A stretch of 64,000 bases of DNA from Pseudomonas sp. GCEP-101. Its GTDB lineage: Bacteria; Pseudomonadota; Gammaproteobacteria; Pseudomonadales; Pseudomonadaceae. Positions 1 to 11,391 of this stretch are shown in pieces; positions within the stretch are counted from its first letter, which is position 1; every line of letters begins with the position of its first letter. The position numbers and the translations under genes are program-made. The notes under the pieces were generated by a model. It saw nothing but the letters and a program-made list of their open reading frames with translations. It searched no databases and was not told the origin of the DNA. The stretch covers positions 4,906,965-4,970,964 of the forward strand of contig NZ_CP104011.1 of NCBI RefSeq assembly GCF_025133575.1, read 5' to 3'.

Positions 1-12
1 GACTCTCGCTAA
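1..12 (+). CDS. 3' end of preceding gene, possibly tssJ (partial)
   Basis: Only the last codons and a TAA stop (positions 10-12) are visible in the frame that reads into the window. In H1-type T6SS loci the gene before tssK is tssJ, the outer-membrane lipoprotein, so this is probably its tail. The call rests on gene order alone, because there is too little sequence to identify a protein. Confidence 0.3.
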   Translation, partial: DSR

Positions 13-23
13 ACGGAGCCCCT

Positions 24-1358
24 ATGTCCTGGAACAACCGCGTGATCTGGTCGGAAGGCATGTTCATCGGCACCCAGCATTTCCAGCAGCACGACCGCTA
101 CCTGGAAAGCCTCATCGACGCCCGCAGCCGGCCGCTGTCCGCCGCCGGCTGGGGCTTTTCGGAGCTCCAGCTCGACGCCGGGCTGCTGGCCCAGGGCAAG
201 CTGGCCATCGTCACGGCCCGCGGCCTGCTGCCCGACGGCACGCCGTTCAACATTCCCCAGGAGGATGTCGCTCCCGAACCGCTGGACATCGAGGACGGCC
301 TGCGTGACGGGGTGATCTACCTCGCCCTGCCGCTGCGCCGCTCCGGTGTGCGCGACACGGTGGAGGCGGGCGAGCCCGCCGGCGGTGCGCGCTACCGCAG
401 CCAGGTGCGCGAGGTACGGGACGACAACGCCGCCTTCGAGAGCCGCATTCCGGTCGCGGTGGGCGAGCGCGCACTGCGTCTGCTCACCGCCGCGGACGGC
501 CTGCATGACTACGCCGCACTGGGCGTGGCGCGTGTGCGCGAGAAACGCGCCGACCGCGCGCTGCTGCTGGACGAGCAGTACATCCCGCCGCTGCTCGACG
601 TCAGCGTCAGCAAGCCCCTGGCGGCGTTTCGCAGCGAACTGCTGGGCCTGCTGCACCAGCGCGGCGAAGCCCTGGCCGGCCGGGTAGTGGCGTCCAGCGC
701 CGGCGGCGCCTCGGAAATCGCCGACTTCATGCTGCTGCAACTGGTCAACCGCGCCGAGCCGCTGGTGGCACACCTGGCGCGGATCACCCCGTTGCACCCG
801 GAGCGCCTGTACAGCGAGCTGCTCGCCCTGGCCGGCGAGTTCGCCACCTTCTCCAGCGCCGAGCGGCGCCCGGCGGCGTTCCCGGTGTACCAGCACGATG
901 ACCTGGTGATGAGCTTCACCCCGGTGATGCAGGCGCTGCGCGAGGCGCTGTCGATGCTCATCGACAGCAAGGCGGTGCCGATCCCCATCGTCGAGAAGGC
1001 CTACGGCATCCACGTCGGCATGCTCGCCGACCGCAGCCTGCTGGACACCGCCAGCTTCGTCCTCGTGGTGCGCGCCGACATGCCCGCCGAAACCCTGCGC
1101 GGGCGCTTCGGCCAGCAGAGCAAGATCGGCTCGGTGGAGCACATTCGCGACCTGGTCAACCTGCAGCTGCCGGGCATCGGCCTGCTGCCGTTGCCGGTGG
1201 CGCCACGGCAGATTCCGTTCCACGCCGGCTCCACCTACTACGAGCTGGACCGTGGCAGCGAGCACTGGAAGCAACTGGCGCAGTCCGGTGGCTTCGCCTT
1301 CCACGTCGCCGGAGAGTTCCCCGGCCTGAACCTGGCCTTCTGGGCGATCCGGGGATAA
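24..1358 (+). CDS. tssK: Type VI secretion baseplate subunit TssK
   Basis: TssK (ImpJ/VasE family) is the trimeric cytoplasmic protein that links the phage-like T6SS baseplate to the TssJLM membrane complex. The 444-residue length is normal for the family. The beginning (MSWNNRVIWSEGMFIGTQHF) is the typical family N-terminus, and the region around residues 393-415 (RQIPFHAGSTYYELDRGS) is a conserved part of the C-terminal domain. A GGAG ribosome site lies five bases before the ATG. The gene is followed after three bases by tssL, and the whole + strand block to 15.4 kb keeps the order of the P. aeruginosa HSI-I locus. The sheath, tube and ClpV genes are not in this window and presumably lie upstream. 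Confidence 0.95.
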   Translation: MSWNNRVIWSEGMFIGTQHFQQHDRYLESLIDARSRPLSAAGWGFSELQLDAGLLAQGKLAIVTARGLLPDGTPFNIPQEDVAPEPLDIEDGLRDGVIYLALPLRRSGVRDTVEAGEPAGGARYRSQVREVRDDNAAFESRIPVAVGERALRLLTAADGLHDYAALGVARVREKRADRALLLDEQYIPPLLDVSVSKPLAAFRSELLGLLHQRGEALAGRVVASSAGGASEIADFMLLQLVNRAEPLVAHLARITPLHPERLYSELLALAGEFATFSSAERRPAAFPVYQHDDLVMSFTPVMQALREALSMLIDSKAVPIPIVEKAYGIHVGMLADRSLLDTASFVLVVRADMPAETLRGRFGQQSKIGSVEHIRDLVNLQLPGIGLLPLPVAPRQIPFHAGSTYYELDRGSEHWKQLAQSGGFAFHVAGEFPGLNLAFWAIRG

Positions 1359-1361
1359 GCG

Positions 1362-2696
1362 ATGAGCGTCAACAACGACGAGTGGCCGAGCAGCAACGCC
1401 AGCCCCAATCCGCTGGGCAACGACCGCACCCAGTTCATGCCGCGCCCCGGTGGCCGCGCCCCACAAGCCGCCGCGCCGTCGCCTGCCGCACCGCTGCCGG
1501 TGGCCGCCGCGCCCTTGCCGGCCGGCCAGGCGCTGGGCATGAACCCGCTGGAACAGGCCGCCGGCTCGCTGCTCAGCCTGCTGACGCGCCTGCGCAGCAC
1601 CCTGGCGCATCCGGCGCCGGCCAGCCTGCGCGCGCAGCTGCTGGGCTACCTGCGCCAGTTCGAGCAGCGCGCCGAGGCCGCCGGCGTCGCCCGCAACGAC
1701 GTGCTGCTCGCGCGCTACGCGCTGTGCACCGCGCTGGACGAGGCGGTGCTCAGTACGCCGTGGGGTAGCGCGAGCGAGTGGGGCAAGCAGAGCCTGCTGA
1801 TCACCGTGCACAACGAGGCCTGGGGCGGCGAAAAAGTGTTCCAGCTGCTGGAGCATTGCCTGCAGAGCCCGCGCGAGCGCATCGATCTGCTGGAGCTGTT
1901 GTACCTGTGCATGAGCCTGGGCTTCGAAGGCCGCTACCGGGTGATGCACGACGGCCGCAGCCAGCTCGAAGCGCTGCGCGAGCGCACCGCCGCGACCCTG
2001 CGCAGCGTGCGCGGCGAGCGGGAGCGCGAGTTGTCGCCGCACTGGCGGGGCGTGCAGGTCATGCCTGATCGCCTGTCGCGCCTGGTACCGCCGTGGGTGG
2101 GCCTGGCCGTGGCGCTGGCGTTGCTGTTGCTGCTGCTGTTCGGCCTGCGCCTGAAGCTGGCCGCCGACGCCGAGCCGGTGTTCCGGCAGATCCACGCGCT
2201 GGGCGAGGTGCCCGTGCAGAGCATCGAGCCGGCGGTGGTCAAGCCGCGCGTGGTGGAACGTCCGCGCCTGGCGACCTTCCTCGCCGAGGACATCCGCGCC
2301 AACCGCGTGGCGGTGCAGGACGGCGTCGATCGCTCGGTGGTGACCATCCGCGGCGACGAGCTGTTCGCCTCCGGCAGCGCCAGCATCAAGGACGATTTCC
2401 AACCGCTGATGGGGCGCATCGCCGACGCCATCGGCAAGATCAACGGCCAGGTGCGCATCACCGGCCACAGTGACAACCGTCCCATCGCCACCCTGCGCTT
2501 CCCGTCGAACTGGGCGCTGTCGCGGGCGCGCGCCGAAGAGGTGCTGCAGATCCTCGCGGCGCGCACCGGCCAGGCACAACGCTTCAGCGCCGAGGGCCTG
2601 AGCGATACCGAGCCGGTGGCCTCCAACGCCACCGCCGAGGGACGGGCGAAGAACCGTCGGGTTGAAGTCACGGTACTGGCGGAGGGTGTGGAGTGA
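1362..2696 (+). CDS. tssL: Type VI secretion protein TssL with C-terminal OmpA-like domain
   Basis: TssL (DotU/ImpK family) is the inner-membrane partner of TssM. The first ~65 residues are Pro/Ala-rich and low-complexity. A DotU-type cytoplasmic domain follows (about 65-230), then one membrane segment near residues 245-263. The C-terminal periplasmic OmpA-like domain (about 310-440) carries a GHSDNRPI motif, an LSRARAEEV segment and an NRRVEV motif, typical of non-covalent peptidoglycan binding. This makes it an extended TssL that can anchor the machine to the cell wall itself, as in H1-type systems. The stop overlaps the tssM start by four bases, indicating translational coupling. Confidence 0.95.
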   Translation: MSVNNDEWPSSNASPNPLGNDRTQFMPRPGGRAPQAAAPSPAAPLPVAAAPLPAGQALGMNPLEQAAGSLLSLLTRLRSTLAHPAPASLRAQLLGYLRQFEQRAEAAGVARNDVLLARYALCTALDEAVLSTPWGSASEWGKQSLLITVHNEAWGGEKVFQLLEHCLQSPRERIDLLELLYLCMSLGFEGRYRVMHDGRSQLEALRERTAATLRSVRGERERELSPHWRGVQVMPDRLSRLVPPWVGLAVALALLLLLLFGLRLKLAADAEPVFRQIHALGEVPVQSIEPAVVKPRVVERPRLATFLAEDIRANRVAVQDGVDRSVVTIRGDELFASGSASIKDDFQPLMGRIADAIGKINGQVRITGHSDNRPIATLRFPSNWALSRARAEEVLQILAARTGQAQRFSAEGLSDTEPVASNATAEGRAKNRRVEVTVLAEGVE

Positions 2697-5600
2697 AGTC
2701 GTTGTTCGGATTCGTCACCCGCTGGGTGATTCCCGTGCTCGGGCTGATTGCCCTGAGCCTGATCATCTGGTTCATCGGCCCGCTGCTGACGGCGCTGGTG
2801 CCGGCCTGGCGCCGCTGGGCGCTGATCGTCCTGCTGTTCGGCCTGTGGCTGGGCTGGCGTCTGTGGCGCCTGCTGCAGGCACGCCGGCAGGAGCGGCGCA
2901 TGCTCGCCAGCCTGGCGGCCGAGACGGCACCGGATGCGGCCAGCGTGGCCACCGCCGAGGAGCTGGCGACCCTGCGCCAGCGCATGGACGAGGCCCTGGC
3001 GCTGCTGAAAAAGGCGCGCCTGGGCGGCGCGGAGCGGCGCAACCTGTACCAGTTGCCCTGGTACGTGATCATCGGCCCGCCGGGCTCGGGCAAGACCACC
3101 GCGCTGGTCAACTCCGGCCTGACCTTCCCCCTCGCGGCGCAACTGGGCGCCGGCGCCATCCGCGGCGTGGGCGGCACCCGCCAGTGCGACTGGTGGTTCA
3201 CCGACGAGGCCGTGCTGCTCGACACCGCCGGCCGCTACACCACCCAGGACAGCCACGCCCAGGTCGACAAGGCGGCCTGGCTGGGCTTCCTCGACCTGCT
3301 CAAGACCGAGCGCGCACGCCGGCCCATCGATGGCGCGTTCATCGCCATCAGCCTGGCCGACCTGCTGCAGGCCAGCGAGCAGGAGCGGGCGGCGCACGTG
3401 GTGGCGATCCGCGCGCGGGTGCAGGAGCTGTACACCCAGCTGGGCGTGCGCTTCCCGGTCTACGTGATGCTGACCAAGTGCGACCTGGTGCCGGGTTTCA
3501 TGGAGTTCTTCGACGACTTGGACCGCGAGGCGCGCGCCCAGGTGTGGGGCTTCACCTTCGCCCTGGACGACGGCCAGCAGGCCGGCGGGCCGTTGCAGGC
3601 CTTCGGCAGCGAGTTCGCCGCGCTGGAGCAGCGCCTCAACCAGCGGCTGGTCGAGCGCCTGCAGCACGAACGCGACCCCGCGCGGCGCGACCTGATCTAC
3701 GGCTTCCCGCAGCAGTTCGCCGCGCTCAAGGCGATGCTCGAGGCATTCCTCGGCGGGGTATTCAAGCCCAACGCCTATGAGGAGCGCGCGCTGCTGCGCG
3801 GCGTCTACTTCACCAGTGGCACCCAGGAAGGCAGCCCCATCGACCGCCTGATCGGCGCCATGGCCCAGAGCATGAACCTGGACCGGCAACACCTGGCGCG
3901 GCAGAACGGCACGGGCCGCAGCTACTTCCTCCATCGCCTGTTCACCGATGTCGCCTTCGCCGAACGCGGCCTGGTCGGCGTCGACCCGAAGGTCGAGCGG
4001 CGGCGTAAGTGGGTGGCCATCGGGGCGTTGGCCGCCAGCGTGGCACTGGTGCTGGTGGTGGGCACGCTGTGGCTGCTGAGCTACCGCGCCAACCAGGCCT
4101 ACATCGCCCAGGTCGGGACGAAGACCGCGCCGCTGGAACAGAGCGTGCGCAGCCTGAGCCCGGCCCAGCGCGACGTGCTGGCGGTGCTGCCGCTGCTCGA
4201 CGCGGTGCGCCACCTGGCCGGCGACCCGCCGGGCATGGCCGAGGGCCTGGGCCTGTACCAGGGCGACATGCTCGACGAGGAAGCCAGCAACGTCTACCGC
4301 CGTCTGCTGGTGGCGACCTTCGCCCCACGCCTGGTCAGCCGCGTCGAGGAGCAGCTGCGCAGCGGCGGCGGCTCGGACTACCTCTACGAAGGGCTCAAGG
4401 CCTACCTGATGCTGGGCGATGGCGCACACTACGACCCGGACTTCCTCAAGGCCTGGATCAGCCTGGACTGGGACCAGAGCCTGCCGCGCGACCTGCCGGC
4501 GGCGCAGCGCCAGGCGCTCAACACGCACCTGCAGGCCCTGTTCGAGCGGCGCCCGCCGGATGCGCGCCTGGACCAGCGCCTGATCGACGAACTGCGCCAG
4601 CAACTGCAACGCCTGCCGGTGGCGCAGCGCGTGTACGACCGCGTCAAACGGCAGAAGCTGCCCGAAGGCGTTGAGGACTTCCGCCTCAGCGAGGCCGCCG
4701 GCCGTGACGCCGCCCTGGTGTTCGTGCGCAAGAGCGGCAAGCCGCTGGCCGATCCGCTGAGCGGCTTCTTCACCCTGCGCGGCTACCGCGAGGCCTTCCT
4801 CCTGGCCAGCGTCAACCAGGCCGGCGTGCTGGCCGAGGAACAGTGGGTGCTGGGCCATTCGCTGAACGACGCCGAGGATGCGCTGACCCTCGCCGCCGAG
4901 GTGCGCCAGCTGTATTTCCAGGACTACGTGCGGCAGTGGGATGCACTGCTGGCGGACATCGACTTCGTGCCCATCACCAGCGTGGCGCAGGCTGCCGACG
5001 TGCTGCGGGTGATCTCCGGGCCGACCTCGCCCTTGAAGAAGCTGCTGCTGGCGGTGGCCCATGAAACCGACCTGCAGCAGGCCGACCCGGCCGTCGCCGC
5101 GCAGGTGAAGAAGGCCGACGCCGGCGTCGACCAGCTCAAGCAGAAGCTCGGCTCGCTGCTCGGCCAGGCGCCGGAAGGCACCGGCCCGGCGGCGCAGCCC
5201 GCGGGGCAGGACCCGGTCAGCGCGCACTTCGCCGACCTCACGGCCCTGGTCAGCCAGGAGGGCGGCTCGTCCATGGCGATCGATGCGCTGCTGGCGGACA
5301 TGAACGCGCTCTACGTGCAGGTCAGCGCGATGGTCGGCGCCAGTGGCGACGCGCTGCTGGGCGAGGCGAAGAACCAGGCCAGCGCCGCCGCCGCGCGTGT
5401 CAGCCTGGCCGCCGAGCGCCAGCCGCCGGTGGTGCAGGGGCTGGTGAAGTCCGTGGTCAGCTCCACGACCAACACCATGATGGGTGGCGTGCGCAACCAG
5501 CTGAACGCGGCCTGGACCAGCGAGGTGGTGAATGTCTGGCGACAGTCCCTGAGCGGGCGCTATCCGCTGGTGCCGGGCAGCTCCCGCGACGCCACCCTGG

Positions 5601-6199
5601 ACGATTTCGGCCAGTTCTTCGGTGTCGGCGGGGTGATGGACAACTACTTCCGCCGCTACCTGCAACCCTACGTCGATACCTCCAGCCCCACCTGGCGCTG
5701 GCAGCCGGGCGCGGCGCAGAAGCTGGGCATCGCGCCGGGCGTGCTGCAGACGTTCCAGCGTGCGGCGCTGATCCGCGACGTGTATTTCCGTGGCGGCGGC
5801 CTGCAACCCAGCGTGCGCTTCGAACTCAAGCCGGTGACCATGGACGCCTCGGTCAGCCAGTTCCTGCTCGACCTGGACGGCCAGCAACTGAGCTACGACC
5901 ACGGCCCCAGCCGCCCGGTGGCCATGCAGTGGCCCAACCCCAACAGCATCGGCGCGGTGCGCCTGTCGGTGTCGCCGCCAGCGACGGGCGGGCGTTCGGC
6001 ACTGACCGTCGAAGGCCCGTGGGCCTGGTTCCGCCTGCTCGACCAGTCCGAGCTGGTGGGCGGCGGCTCACCGGATCGCTTCAACCTGCGCCTGCGCGTG
6101 GACAGCGCGAGCATCGCCTACGAGCTGCGCGCCAACAGCGCCTTCAACCCCTTCAAGAGCCGCGCGGTAGCCGGCTTCAGCCTGCCGGAGCGGCTATGA
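2693..6199 (+). CDS. tssM: Type VI secretion membrane subunit TssM (IcmF)
   Basis: TssM forms the inner-membrane and periplasmic channel of the T6SS. At 1,168 residues it is a full-length family member. Two membrane segments lie near residues 9-36 and 39-62, followed by a cytoplasmic NTPase-like domain with an intact Walker A motif GPPGSGKTT near residue 127 and an LLDTAGRY Walker B-like motif. A third membrane segment is near 438-463, followed by a large periplasmic region that contacts TssJ. The Walker motif is kept here, whereas several TssM proteins have lost it. The gene overlaps both neighbours by four bases. Identification is secure from length, topology and context. Confidence 0.96.
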   Translation: MKSLFGFVTRWVIPVLGLIALSLIIWFIGPLLTALVPAWRRWALIVLLFGLWLGWRLWRLLQARRQERRMLASLAAETAPDAASVATAEELATLRQRMDEALALLKKARLGGAERRNLYQLPWYVIIGPPGSGKTTALVNSGLTFPLAAQLGAGAIRGVGGTRQCDWWFTDEAVLLDTAGRYTTQDSHAQVDKAAWLGFLDLLKTERARRPIDGAFIAISLADLLQASEQERAAHVVAIRARVQELYTQLGVRFPVYVMLTKCDLVPGFMEFFDDLDREARAQVWGFTFALDDGQQAGGPLQAFGSEFAALEQRLNQRLVERLQHERDPARRDLIYGFPQQFAALKAMLEAFLGGVFKPNAYEERALLRGVYFTSGTQEGSPIDRLIGAMAQSMNLDRQHLARQNGTGRSYFLHRLFTDVAFAERGLVGVDPKVERRRKWVAIGALAASVALVLVVGTLWLLSYRANQAYIAQVGTKTAPLEQSVRSLSPAQRDVLAVLPLLDAVRHLAGDPPGMAEGLGLYQGDMLDEEASNVYRRLLVATFAPRLVSRVEEQLRSGGGSDYLYEGLKAYLMLGDGAHYDPDFLKAWISLDWDQSLPRDLPAAQRQALNTHLQALFERRPPDARLDQRLIDELRQQLQRLPVAQRVYDRVKRQKLPEGVEDFRLSEAAGRDAALVFVRKSGKPLADPLSGFFTLRGYREAFLLASVNQAGVLAEEQWVLGHSLNDAEDALTLAAEVRQLYFQDYVRQWDALLADIDFVPITSVAQAADVLRVISGPTSPLKKLLLAVAHETDLQQADPAVAAQVKKADAGVDQLKQKLGSLLGQAPEGTGPAAQPAGQDPVSAHFADLTALVSQEGGSSMAIDALLADMNALYVQVSAMVGASGDALLGEAKNQASAAAARVSLAAERQPPVVQGLVKSVVSSTTNTMMGGVRNQLNAAWTSEVVNVWRQSLSGRYPLVPGSSRDATLDDFGQFFGVGGVMDNYFRRYLQPYVDTSSPTWRWQPGAAQKLGIAPGVLQTFQRAALIRDVYFRGGGLQPSVRFELKPVTMDASVSQFLLDLDGQQLSYDHGPSRPVAMQWPNPNSIGAVRLSVSPPATGGRSALTVEGPWAWFRLLDQSELVGGGSPDRFNLRLRVDSASIAYELRANSAFNPFKSRAVAGFSLPERL

Positions 6200-6845
6200 C
6201 GGCAGTGGGTTTCTACGGCAAGATCGCCAGCCGCGGCGACTTCGTGGGGCGCGGTTTGCCCGCCAGCTTCCAGCAACCCTGGGACGCCTGGCTGGCTGCC
6301 GGCCTGCAGGCATGCCAGCGGCAACTGGGCGAGGCCTGGTTGCAGGCCTATCTCGTCAGCCCGCTGTGGCGCTTCGTCCTGGCGCCGGGCGTCTGCGGCG
6401 CCGCGCCGGTGGCGGGTGTGCTGATGCCGAGCATCGACCGCGTCGGCCGTTACTTCCCGCTGACGGTCGCCGTGGTGCTGCCGGAGGGGCAGTCGCCGGC
6501 GGCGCTCCAGGCAGCCGACGGCTGGTTCGATGCCGTCGAGGCGGCGTTGCTGGCGACGCTGGAGGAGGGCGCCCGTTTCGAGGACTTCGAAGCGTCGGTG
6601 CAGGCACTGCCGAACATCCCCCAACAGGGCGCCGCCGCGTGCGAGTCGCTGCTCGCCGCGCAGCGCCTGGCGGCGCTGGACGCTTCGGCTCGCCTGACGG
6701 CCCTCGCCGAGCGCGCCTGCGACGGCGCCAGCCTGTGGTGGGGCAACGGCTCCGAGCAGGTCGCCCCGGGCCTGCTGCGCTGCCACGGGCTGCCGGCCGC
6801 CGAACATTTCGCGGCCTGCCTGCTGGGCCGGGAGGCGTCGTGCTG

Positions 6846-6846
<1 letters not shown>
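6196..6846 (+). CDS. tagF: Type VI secretion-associated protein TagF (ImpM family)
   Basis: TagF is the post-translational repressor of H1-type secretion. In P. aeruginosa it blocks Fha1-dependent activation independently of the kinase switch. The protein is 216 residues and starts MTAVGFYGKIASRGDF, the classic ImpM/TagF N-terminus. The later WWGNGS segment is also conserved. The start is the ATG that overlaps the tssM stop (ATGA). Longer in-frame reading upstream lies inside tssM and was rejected. It sits beside pppA, which supports a regulatory role. In some species TagF is fused to PppA; here the two genes overlap by one base and remain separate. Confidence 0.93.
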
Positions 6847-7573
<727 letters not shown>

Positions 7574-7577
<4 letters not shown>

Positions 7578-10500
7578 ACCTGCAAATCCCCGGATTCGAC
7601 ATCGACAGCGTGATCGGCGAAGGCGCCATGGCCACCGTCTACCTGGCCGTGCAGCGTTCGCTGGAGCGCAAGGTGGCGCTGAAGATCATGGCGCCCGCGC
7701 TGGCGGCCGACGCCTCCTTCTGCGAGCGCTTCCTGCGCGAAGGCAAGACCCTGGCGCGCCTGTCGCACCCGCACATCGTCACCGTGCACGACATCGGCAA
7801 CGCCGGCGAGCAGTACTACATGGCCATGGAGTACCTGCCCAACGGCACCCTGCGCGAACGCATCGCCGCCGGGCTGAGCCCGGAGCAGGGCCTGGCCTAT
7901 GTCCGGCAGATCGCCTCGGCGCTGGGCTACGCCCACGCCCAGGGCCTGATCCACCGCGACGTGAAGCCGGCGAACATCCTGTTCCGCGCGGACGGCACGG
8001 CCGTGCTCTCGGACTTCGGCATCGCCAAGTCGCTGGATGACCGCACCCAGTTCACCCAGGCCGGCTTCGCCGTCGGCACGCCCAACTACATGAGCCCCGA
8101 GCAGGCCCGCGGGATGGACATCAACGGACGCGCCGACCTGTATTCGCTGGGCGTGGTGCTCTACGAAATCCTCGTCGGCGAACTGCCGTACCTGGGCACC
8201 GATGCGCTGTCCACCGCACTGGCGCACCTGACCCAGCCGCTGCCGGAGCTGCCACTGCACCACGGCCGCTACCAGCACCTGTTGCAGCGCCTGTTGGCCA
8301 AGGAGCCGGGCGAACGTTTCGCCAATGCCGGCGAGCTGCTCGCCGCCCTCGATGCGCTGCCGGCGTCCGACCCGGACGCCACCGTCGTGCGCCCGCTGCC
8401 GGTGGCGCCACCGCCGGCCGCCGACCCGGCGCCGCTGGCCAAGCCGACGCCCACCGAACTGGGCGGCCTGCAGGCGGTGTCCATCGACATTCCCCAGGCG
8501 CCGCCGCCGGCACAAGCGCCGCTGCCCCCGGTCACGCCACCGCCCGCTGCCGGTGCGCGCGTGCCGCCATCGGCCGGGCACGCGCCATCGGGGCAACGAA
8601 AAGGCCCGGTACTGGCGCTGCTCGCCGTGGCCGTTGCGGCCGCACTGGGTGTCGGTGGCGCCGGCTACTGGTGGCTCGGCCGCACGGCCAAGGCGCCGGT
8701 GGCTGTCGACCAGCAGAACGCCAGGGACGAGGCGCCGGGCCAGACGTTCGCCAGTGCCACGCCGCAGACGTCCGGCCTGCCGAGCCAGGCCCGGGCGGCC
8801 GACGAGTCGCTGGCCGGCGAGCACCCGCTGCTGATCCCCGGCAAGAAGACGCTGTACCAGCGCGTGCTGGCCAAGCCCGGCGCGCAGCTGCACACCGAGC
8901 CGGGGCAGGGCGCCGGCCAGCCGTTGCCGGCGTTCTCCGTGCTGTACGTGTATGCCCGGCGCGACGTCGCCGGCCAGGACTGGCTGCAGGTCAGCGCCGC
9001 CAGCGATGGCCGCGCGCTGGGCTGGCTGCCGGCGAGCGAGGGCGCCGACTGGAAGCAGAGCCTGGTGCTCAAGTTCACCGAACGCTCCGGCCGCGCGCCG
9101 GTGATGTTCCTGCGCCAGGACAGCCTGCTGGAGCAACTGATCGCCGACCCCACCGCGGCCCGCAGCCTGCTGCGCAAGGCCCAGGCCGACGCCGGCGACA
9201 ACAGCCAGGTACTGGCGCTGGAGCCGGCCACCCGCGCGGTGGCGCAGGATCGTTTCTACCTGCTGCCGATCTTCGAGTCGCGCGAGAGCATGGATGAGAA
9301 CGGGCAGATCGTGCAGATGCTCAAGGTCGCCTCCATCGACCCCGGCAGCCAGGCGGCCAGCACACTGGAAGGCAAGCCGCTGAAGGCTGCCGCCGCCGAC
9401 GCGTTCCGCACCGGCATCGTGCTGGTGGTGGATACCTCGGTATCGATGCAACCCTATATCGACCAGATCCGCGAGGTGGTGCGCAGCCTGCAGGGCAAGC
9501 TCGCCGAGCGCGGCGAACTCGATAGCGTGAGCTTCGGCCTGGTGGGTTTTCGCAACAACACCGACAAGACGCCGGGGCTGGAGTACCTGAGCAAGACCCT
9601 GATCCCGCTGGAGGAAGGTCGCGATCCCGCGCGCTTCCTGCAACTGGCCGGGCAGATCAAGGCCACCACGGTGTCCAGCCACTCGTTCAACGAAGACGCC
9701 TTCGCCGGCATCATGCAGGCGGTGGACGGCATGGACTGGAGCGGCTACGGCGGCCGCGTGGTGCTGGTGGTCAGCGACGCCGGTGCGCTGCGCAAGAGCG
9801 ACCCCTACAGTTCGACGCGCATGAACGAGGCCGAGGTCCGCCAGGCCGCGCTGAACAAGCAGATCCACCTGTACGCCCTGCACCTGCTGACGCCGGCCGG
9901 GGCGAACAACCATGCAGCCGCCGAGCAGCAGTACCGCACGCTGACCGCCGACGCCAACCCGCGCATCGGCGACCTCTACGTGCCGGTGCCGGGCGGCGAT
10001 GTGCAGCGCTTCGGCCAGCGCCTGGACGAAATCGGCAGCGTGTTCGCCGACCTCGTCCACCAGGTGCGCGGCAACGCCCCCGGCGCTGCGCCGCAACTGG
10101 ACGGCGCGCCGAGCCTTGCGCAGAAGTCGGCGGCCATCGGCTACGCCATGCACATGGACTTCCTCGGCCGCAAGACCCAGGCACAGAGCCCGCAGCTGGT
10201 CAGCGCCTGGACCGCCGACCGCGACCTGAGCAACCCGGCGCTGCCGGCCTTCCAGGTGTGCGCGCTGCTGACCCGCCTGCAACTCAACGAGCTGCAGCAG
10301 TCGCTCAAGCTGATCGTCGATGCGGCGCGCAAGACCCAGACCTCGCCCAAGGATTTCTTCCAGGAGATCGCCAGCGCCAGTGCCTACATGAGCCGCGACC
10401 CGTCGGCGTTGCGCCAGGGCGGCAACCTGGCCAAGGGCGGCCTGCTGGGCGAATACCTCGACGGCCTGCCGTACCGCAGCAAGGTCCTGGGCATGACCCA

Positions 10501-10672
10501 GGACCTCTGGCTGTCGCTGTCGGTGGCCGAGCAGCAGGACTTCATCGACGAACTGGAGTCGAAGATCCGGCTCTACGAAACCTTCCACAACGACACGGCC
10601 AACTGGGTCCGCTTCGGCGCCGCCGAACCGGGCGACGCCTTGTACCGTGTGCCGCTGGCGACGCTGCCATGA
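7574..10672 (+). CDS. ppkA: Serine/threonine protein kinase PpkA with vWA domain
   Basis: PpkA is the transmembrane kinase that activates the H1-T6SS after envelope signals relayed by TagQRST. The 1,032-residue protein has an N-terminal Hanks-type kinase domain with glycine loop GEGAMATVYLA, VALKIM lysine, HRDVKPANIL catalytic loop near residue 126 and DFGIAKS. A Pro/Ala-rich linker follows, then a membrane segment near 343-368. In the periplasm there is an SH3-like region near 430-500 and a von Willebrand A domain with an intact metal site DTSVS near residue 615. All catalytic residues are present. The start is the ATG overlapping the pppA stop; upstream in-frame sequence belongs to pppA. 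The length matches what I recall for the P. aeruginosa protein. Confidence 0.95.
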
Positions 10673-11391
10673 GCCTGCTCAGCCTGCGTGACGTCAGCAG
10701 TATCCGGGGGCAGGGCGCGCAGCGTTTCCGCCTGGACGTGCCGTGCCTGGACCTCGCGCCCGGCCAGCGCCTGGCCCTGGTGGGGGCCAGCGGCAGCGGC
10801 AAGAGCACACTGCTGGACCTGCTCTCCCTGGTGGCGCCGCCACAGCAGGCCGCGCGCTTCGACTGGCGGGCGGGGGCGGGCGTGTACGCCGTCGCCGACC
10901 TCTGGCGCGCCGGCCAGCGCAGCACCCTGGCGGCGCTGCGCAGCCGTCACTGCGGCTACGTCCTGCAGACCGGCGGGCTGCTCGGCTATCTCAGCGTGCG
11001 CGGCAATATCGAGCTGCCGCGGCGCCTGCTGGGCCTGGCCGATGACGGCAGCGTCGAGCGCCTGGCGCGACGCCTGGACATCCACGAACACCTGGCGAAA
11101 AAACCCGCCCAGCTGTCCGTCGGCCAGCGCCAGCGCGTCGGTTGCGCCCGCGCCCTGGCCCATCGCCCAGCGCTGCTGCTGGCCGACGAGCCGACCGCCG
11201 CGCTGGACCCGTTCAATGCGCGCCAGGTGCTTGCGCTGTTCCTCGAACAGGTGCGCGAACAGCAGGCCTGCTGCGTGATCGCCACCCACGACGAGGCCGC
11301 GGCACGCGAGGCCGGCTTGCGCATCCTGCGCCTGGATTGCCGACGCGAGAGCGACGGCGGTGTCTGCGCGACCCTGGAGGAGCACGCCTGA
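10669..11391 (+). CDS. tagT: T6SS-associated ABC transporter ATP-binding protein TagT
   Basis: TagT is the ATPase of the TagST inner-membrane ABC complex needed upstream of PpkA for H1-T6SS activation. The 240-residue protein has Walker A GASGSGKST near residues 38-46, an ABC signature LSVGQRQR and Walker B LLLADEPTAAL, the arrangement of LolD/MacB-type ATPases. The start overlaps the ppkA stop (ATGA). Upstream in-frame codons fall inside ppkA and are shadow. The stop overlaps the tagS start by one base. Confidence 0.92.
   Translation: MSLLSLRDVSSIRGQGAQRFRLDVPCLDLAPGQRLALVGASGSGKSTLLDLLSLVAPPQQAARFDWRAGAGVYAVADLWRAGQRSTLAALRSRHCGYVLQTGGLLGYLSVRGNIELPRRLLGLADDGSVERLARRLDIHEHLAKKPAQLSVGQRQRVGCARALAHRPALLLADEPTAALDPFNARQVLALFLEQVREQQACCVIATHDEAAAREAGLRILRLDCRRESDGGVCATLEEHA

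Noticed and set aside
1934..5902. Very long open frame (1,322 codons) on the minus strand
   Set aside because: It lies antisense to tssL and tssM. High GC leaves complementary frames open; the translation is low-complexity in His, Gln, Arg and Ala with no domain.
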